NCBI GenBank assembly: GCA_002366725.1
Contig: DFBT01000074.1
Coordinates: 1 to 20,028, forward strand
Direction: 5' to 3'
From: Caldifarciminota bacterium UBA3073
Lineage (GTDB): Bacteria; Hydrothermota; UBA3073
DNA: 20,028 bases
The notes below the pieces were generated by a model. That model made no database searches. It saw only the letters and a list, made by a program, of their open reading frames with translations, and had not been told where the DNA came from. Shown piece after piece: positions 16,947 through 20,028 of this stretch (position 1 is its first letter; every line of letters starts with the position of its first letter). A program made the translations under genes and the position numbers.

Positions 16947-17232
16947 TTTCCTCCTCAAGCGGTAAATTCCTTATGGCTGCAAGTTCCTCCTTCAGATTTT
17001 TAATATCTCTCTCTTTGTTCCGTAAGGCTCGCCTCAATCTGATCTCGCTTACCACCATTATTATGAATGCAAACACCACCCCTATAACGACAGATTCAAT
17101 TATCACGAGAGAAAGGTTAGTGTCGATTGTCCGGCCAAGGAGTGTCAATATAACTGGCGTTGCGTTCTGGGCCAACATCACAGTACCAAACACCACAAAT
17201 ATAACCACTATGACACCGATAACGATAAACAT
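16927..17232 (-). CDS. lapA: LapA-domain inner-membrane protein
   Basis: The protein has 101 aa and two transmembrane helices (residues about 2-21 and 41-62), joined by a short loop with NATPVILTLLGRTIDTNLSL. This matches the LapA (DUF1049) pattern of a Pro-Val turn and Leu-rich second helix. A basic stretch and a coiled coil (about 66-90) follow, then an acidic tail ending EENVEKEE. In E. coli lapA precedes lapB and the products act together on LPS assembly; the same gene order is seen here. The ATG at 17232 has GGAGG 3 nt upstream and lies about 18 nt from the expected start of transcription. Its end overlaps the start of lapB by 20 bp, indicating coupled translation. Confidence 0.85.
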   Translation of the reverse strand: MFIVIGVIVVIFVVFGTVMLAQNATPVILTLLGRTIDTNLSLVIIESVVIGVVFAFIIMVVSEIRLRRALRNKERDIKNLKEELAAIRNLPLEEENVEKEE

Positions 17233-17256
17233 ATTCCTCCCTTGTTAAGCCAGAGA

Positions 17257-17285
17257 ATTATACACTATATTTCATAAGTTGTCAA
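17257..17285 (-). promoter_or_regulatory. Consensus sigma70-type promoter of lapA-lapB-nadD
   Basis: On the minus strand a perfect TTGACA (17280-17285) and a perfect TATAAT (17257-17262) are separated by exactly 17 bases. Transcription should start near 17250, leaving a leader of about 18 nt before the lapA ATG. The match suggests strong constitutive expression. Confidence 0.88.
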
Positions 17286-17342
17286 GAAAAAAATTGGACG
17301 TCCCGCCTTTGGCGGTATCCCGAAGAAAGCGGAACAGATTCA

Positions 17343-17368
17343 CCCCGCACCTATGCATAGGTGCGGGG
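17343..17368. repeat. Perfect 26-bp palindrome
   Basis: The 13 bases CCCCGCACCTATG are followed directly by their exact reverse complement, centred on ATGCAT. It has no loop, so it is better suited to dimeric protein binding or cruciform formation than to an RNA hairpin. It lies about 60 bp upstream of the lapA -35 box. Confidence 0.95.
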
Positions 17369-17410
17369 GAACCACAGAGAATTTTTTTTAAAAAGAGCAA
17401 AACCTCCCTG

Positions 17411-17487
17411 CCCTGTTAGATGTTCTTGTCCCGTGAGATGCTCGCTATCTAATGGGACGCTATCTAATGGGATACTATCTAACAGGG
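17411..17487. repeat. Five related boxes with 15-bp periodicity
   Basis: CTATCTAATGGGA occurs at 17445-17457 and 17460-17472, and CTATCTAACAGGG at 17475-17487, with starts exactly 15 bp apart. Two boxes in the opposite sense, CCCTGTTAGATG (17411-17422) and CCCGTGAGATG (17430-17440), face them. The outer boxes form an 11-bp inverted repeat. It could be an operator cluster or a dispersed repeat; no protein partner can be named. Confidence 0.85.
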
Positions 17488-17515
17488 TGAATGTCCTCCA
17501 TATCCAAACTTCCTG

Positions 17516-17551
17516 ATATATGGAGCACTATACAATAGTGCTACCATATAT
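17516..17551. repeat. Long hairpin (two 8-bp arms per side)
   Basis: ATATATGG then AGCACTAT, a 3-base loop ACA, then ATAGTGCT, one bulged A and CCATATAT give 16 base pairs with a single bulge. No T-run follows on either strand, so it is not a standard terminator. Confidence 0.9.
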
Positions 17552-17679
17552 ACTCGATTATCCAGAGTCCTTGTTAAGAAATCATTGAAATAAGCACGAG
17601 ATTCTTAGAATGAAGAACTCCATAAAATTGCTTGTAGAGATTTCTCTCAAAAACACTTTAAGGAGATGAGATTTGAGCA

Positions 17680-17709
17680 CACAGAGAAAATAAATATCGT
17701 TTCTCTGTG
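17680..17709. repeat. CACAGAGAAA inverted repeat
   Basis: CACAGAGAAA and TTTCTCTGTG form a 10-bp stem around a 10-base AT-rich loop. It is followed by ACTCTGTGGT, inversely matching ACCACAGAG at 17371. It looks like a member of a dispersed intergenic repeat family. Confidence 0.85.
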
Positions 17710-17761
17710 AACTCTGTGGTTTATATCTTCAGTTGTCAAGAAAAATCTCACCCATATTTTA

Positions 17762-19339
17762 CTATTTATTCCGCTCCATTTCTTCAACCCATCTGCCATT
17801 CCTGTACCTCACGACCGAATATACACCCCCCTCCAGTGTGGTGGTGACAATCTCAACACTGCCGTCTCCATCGATGTCAAAGAATGTGGGACTACCGGTG
17901 TATTTCTCAAGATAACCGCTAATCGTGTGGATTCTCTCGTATATACCCCCTCTGAGCTCAAATATAACTATCTCCCTTCCCTCGCTCACGCACGCCTCTT
18001 CCATATAGCCGTTGCCATCCAAGTCTCGTATTCCGACGGAAGGCAATTGATTCAATGGGATATCTGCCTCCAACACCCACGATTTCTCTTTGACAAGTTC
18101 ATCAACTTTCCTTCCCACAAGCAGGGCATCATCCCTTTCCCTGAAAGCACCAACCCTTATTCTAAGCCAATCTTCACCGCCGACCACGTAGGCGGGATAG
18201 CCCGCCTCGATAAGTCTATCCACAAGTTGCTGTGCACCCTCCTTCCCCCTCGTTGAACTCACCTGTATTGTAAAGAGGCGTGCAGTTGTATCTGCGGTTG
18301 GCGGAACATATTGCACCCCGGTCTCCCTCTTCCCCACGAGAAATTCGGGAATAAAAATCTTTTCTCCTCTTATATCCAAAGGTCTCTCTACCACAAGACT
18401 GTCAGTTCGTATAACGGTCATTCCCTCGTCGGTCAATACATATATTCGTGAATCAAGTGGGCTGGTCTCAACAGCCCTGCAGGAAAGCCCCATCTCCTTC
18501 AATAAAACATCGGTTCCGGCGTCAAATACCAAAAGGCGATCGGAGGAGGCAATCACGCCATATGAACCGTCCCTCGAGAGTTTTACAAAGAGTGGCCTTG
18601 CGGTTAGGTTTATCTTTTTATCTATCTTGTATGTGAATCTATTCAAAACATGCAGTGCACCGGCAGATAGAATGTATATCTTGTTGCCCGCCGGTGTAGT
18701 TATGAGCTCGATGGGTGTATCCTCCACTTGAATAGTCTTTATGATAGAGAGTTGTTTTCCCGAGTAGACCTCTATCCTGTCCCCGAATGCAATATATACC
18801 CTCAGACCGTAAGGACTGACACAGAAGGTAATCGGCTCATCTATCTCCTTTGTTCTCTTGGTCTTCTCCTTTTTATCAATTACTATCACGCCGTGGGGAG
18901 TAAGGAGCCATATATTCTTATAGTCCTCTCTGTATTCGATTATAGAATCACGGACGAGCCATTTGTCGTCACACAGGATACCACCTTTGTTTATGGAATA
19001 TATGTCTTCATCTGTAAGGATAACGGCGAATGTGGCGGGGTGAAGTCGCTTAATTATCTCTTTTTTGTTGCCTTCAATGTCGTATCTGTAGAGGTATGAG
19101 TTATGAATAAAAACTGAATCTTTATAGAATAAAATACCCTTCGGGTTATCCACATTGATACTACCCACAAGGGAATTTAAGGAGAGGTCGTACATCCCGA
19201 CTTCATATGTATCTGTGATGAAGCCCACAACCCCGCTGAGGTCCTCTTTCTTATCAAAATATACACCCCTCTCCTTGGGTGACTCGTGACAGGAGGTGAG
19301 AAACAGAATTGGGATGATATATATTAAAAATCTCTTCAT
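17762..19339 (-). CDS. Lipoprotein with beta-propeller, SPOR domain and Ca-loop repeats
   Basis: This 525-aa protein starts at the ATG at 19339, which overlaps the stop of the HD gene (ATGA). The signal MKRFLIYIIPILFLTSC places the lipidated Cys at residue 17. Residues about 35-345 look like a YVTN/WD-type propeller, with blades such as GFITDTYEVGMYDLSLNSLVG and TPAGNKIYILSAGALHVL. Residues about 350-425 match a SPOR domain: RLFTIQVSSTRGKEGAQQLV, then AGYPAYVVGGEDWLRIRVGAF. SPOR domains bind glycan strands of peptidoglycan stripped of stem peptides, often at division sites. The C-terminus has two FG-GAP/VCBS-like loops, DLDGNGYMEE and DIDGDGSVEI, that may bind calcium. It is probably anchored in the outer membrane and touches peptidoglycan. 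The combination is not a standard family that I can name. Confidence 0.87.
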   Translation of the reverse strand: MKRFLIYIIPILFLTSCHESPKERGVYFDKKEDLSGVVGFITDTYEVGMYDLSLNSLVGSINVDNPKGILFYKDSVFIHNSYLYRYDIEGNKKEIIKRLHPATFAVILTDEDIYSINKGGILCDDKWLVRDSIIEYREDYKNIWLLTPHGVIVIDKKEKTKRTKEIDEPITFCVSPYGLRVYIAFGDRIEVYSGKQLSIIKTIQVEDTPIELITTPAGNKIYILSAGALHVLNRFTYKIDKKINLTARPLFVKLSRDGSYGVIASSDRLLVFDAGTDVLLKEMGLSCRAVETSPLDSRIYVLTDEGMTVIRTDSLVVERPLDIRGEKIFIPEFLVGKRETGVQYVPPTADTTARLFTIQVSSTRGKEGAQQLVDRLIEAGYPAYVVGGEDWLRIRVGAFRERDDALLVGRKVDELVKEKSWVLEADIPLNQLPSVGIRDLDGNGYMEEACVSEGREIVIFELRGGIYERIHTISGYLEKYTGSPTFFDIDGDGSVEIVTTTLEGGVYSVVRYRNGRWVEEMERNK

Positions 19340-19995
19340 ATCATCTTGCCACCGTTTATGATGAGATTAAATCTGCATCCAAGGAAATCCGCAGCCTTCC
19401 TTGACACCGTCATCCGGGATAGGAATATTTCAAAGTACTCCATTACGGACGATATACCGGTATCTATGGCGATATCGAGGGATATTACCTTATTTTCTCT
19501 CTCAACCCTCAGGGTGGAACTCTCTGTGGAGTAGTTGACTCTGTCATGTATATCAAACTTTATAAACTTTGGATTCCTCACCCTCGAACGATGGACATCT
19601 GCCTTATCCGCCAGGATAAGTGCGGCAGTGACATCTGACACCGGTAGTCCATCCTCCTCGTGATGATTCCCGATGGCGGCGATAACCTCCGCGACATCGT
19701 TAATATCCATATCCATTTGAGTAAGTATCATGTGGGCTATTATCGCCCCCGTCTGGGCATGAGAATCTCTGGAGATAACATTTCCTATATCGTGGAGGCA
19801 ACCAGCTATGGCGGCAAGTTCACAGAGTCTCTCGTCCCTTCCCAGTTCTTTCAGTATCTTCCTCGCATCCCTCGAAACTATGTGAGAATGCCTCTCACCG
19901 TGTTCGGTATAGCCAATCACGCCAAGGGTCTCGTTTGCCTTTTTTATATATGTCTTTACAGTTTTATTTTTCTTTACATCACCCAACGAAATCAT
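19336..19995 (-). CDS. HD-domain phosphohydrolase
   Basis: This 219-aa cytosolic protein has the HD metal-binding pattern: H36/H38 in EHGERHSHIVSRDA, H68-D69 in CLHDIGN, H79 in SHAQTG, H111/H112 in GNHHEEDG, and D130 in ILADKADVHRSRVRNP. HD proteins hydrolyse phosphate esters, often nucleotides or cyclic dinucleotides; the substrate here is unknown. There is no sensor or response-regulator domain, and the HD-GYP motif is absent. The last 80 residues form a family-specific beta-rich tail. The start is the ATG at 19995; only a weak GGGG lies upstream and no convincing promoter fits in the 33 bases before the window edge. The stop overlaps the next start by ATGA, so it is translationally coupled to the SPOR lipoprotein. 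Confidence 0.88.
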   Translation of the reverse strand: MISLGDVKKNKTVKTYIKKANETLGVIGYTEHGERHSHIVSRDARKILKELGRDERLCELAAIAGCLHDIGNVISRDSHAQTGAIIAHMILTQMDMDINDVAEVIAAIGNHHEEDGLPVSDVTAALILADKADVHRSRVRNPKFIKFDIHDRVNYSTESSTLRVERENKVISLDIAIDTGISSVMEYFEIFLSRMTVSRKAADFLGCRFNLIINGGKMI

Positions 19996-20028
19996 AACCC
20001 CAGATTATGCGTTAAGAAACCATCTCAA

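Larger units (their letters stand above)
17286..17761. other. Repeat-rich intergenic region between the SPOR lipoprotein and lapA
   Basis: No credible gene is present. The stretch holds a CCGCC/GGCGG hairpin (17303-17315), a perfect palindrome, a set of 13-bp boxes, a long hairpin and a CACAGAGAAA inverted repeat, each listed separately. The sequence ACCACAGAG (17371-17379) is inversely repeated at 17712-17720. The -35 region of the lapA promoter (AGTTGTCAAGAAAAA, 17277-17291) recurs as a direct copy at 17731-17745. The whole looks like a landing site for several dispersed repeat families. Confidence 0.75.

Noticed and set aside
17731..17745. Second promoter at the duplicated TTGACA
   Set aside because: No -10-like hexamer lies 15-19 bases downstream.

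Overview
The window carries one continuous set of genes, all read on the minus strand, from a Gram-negative-type bacterium. A LapA/LapB pair points to an outer membrane. Three proteins have lipoprotein or probable lipoprotein signals, and two end in type IX secretion (Por/gliding) C-terminal sorting domains. These traits, with moderate GC and many AT-rich or palindromic intergenic repeats, suggest a member of the FCB superphylum or a related uncultured candidate phylum (WOR-3/Stahlbacteria-like). That placement is inference; there is no rRNA or tRNA gene here to test it.

Reading in the direction of transcription, from high to low coordinates: (1) 19995-17762 holds an HD-domain phosphohydrolase, translationally coupled by an ATGA overlap to a lipoprotein with a beta-propeller, a SPOR domain and two Ca-binding-like DxDGxG loops. 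(2) 17761-17245 is about 0.5 kb without genes. It is packed with inverted and direct repeats and ends in a consensus sigma70-type promoter. (3) 17232-15321 is lapA-lapB-nadD, driven by that promoter. (4) 15320-15048 contains two copies of a CCTGCCTG palindrome, a candidate promoter and a possible small structured RNA. (5) 15047-14421 is a DUF4159 protein. (6) 14420-14023 has a third CCTGCCTG palindrome and a roughly 205-bp element with matching inverted ends that holds decayed transposase-like codons. (7) 14022-262 is a probable four-gene operon of exported proteins: a 212-aa secreted protein, a seven-bladed propeller with a sorting domain, a giant protein of about 3354 aa, and a TPR lipoprotein. 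(8) 1-261 is an 8-bp G-rich tandem array that begins inside the stop codon of the last gene and runs off the window.

The main discovery concerns the giant gene. Its long reading frame lacks a signal peptide. The missing start lies just upstream in another frame, and the two join exactly if one G is removed from a G6 run at 11687-11692. The rejoined protein begins with a signal peptide and a mature N-terminal Trp, then a zinc-dependent phospholipase C-like domain (H266, D270, H276). It continues with fibronectin/Ig-like modules, several BNR-like propellers, two carbohydrate-binding-like modules and a type IX sorting domain. This is an unusual surface or secreted hydrolase architecture. Whether the G6 run is a sequencing error, a phase-variable tract, a site of slippage or a real lesion cannot be decided from this sequence.
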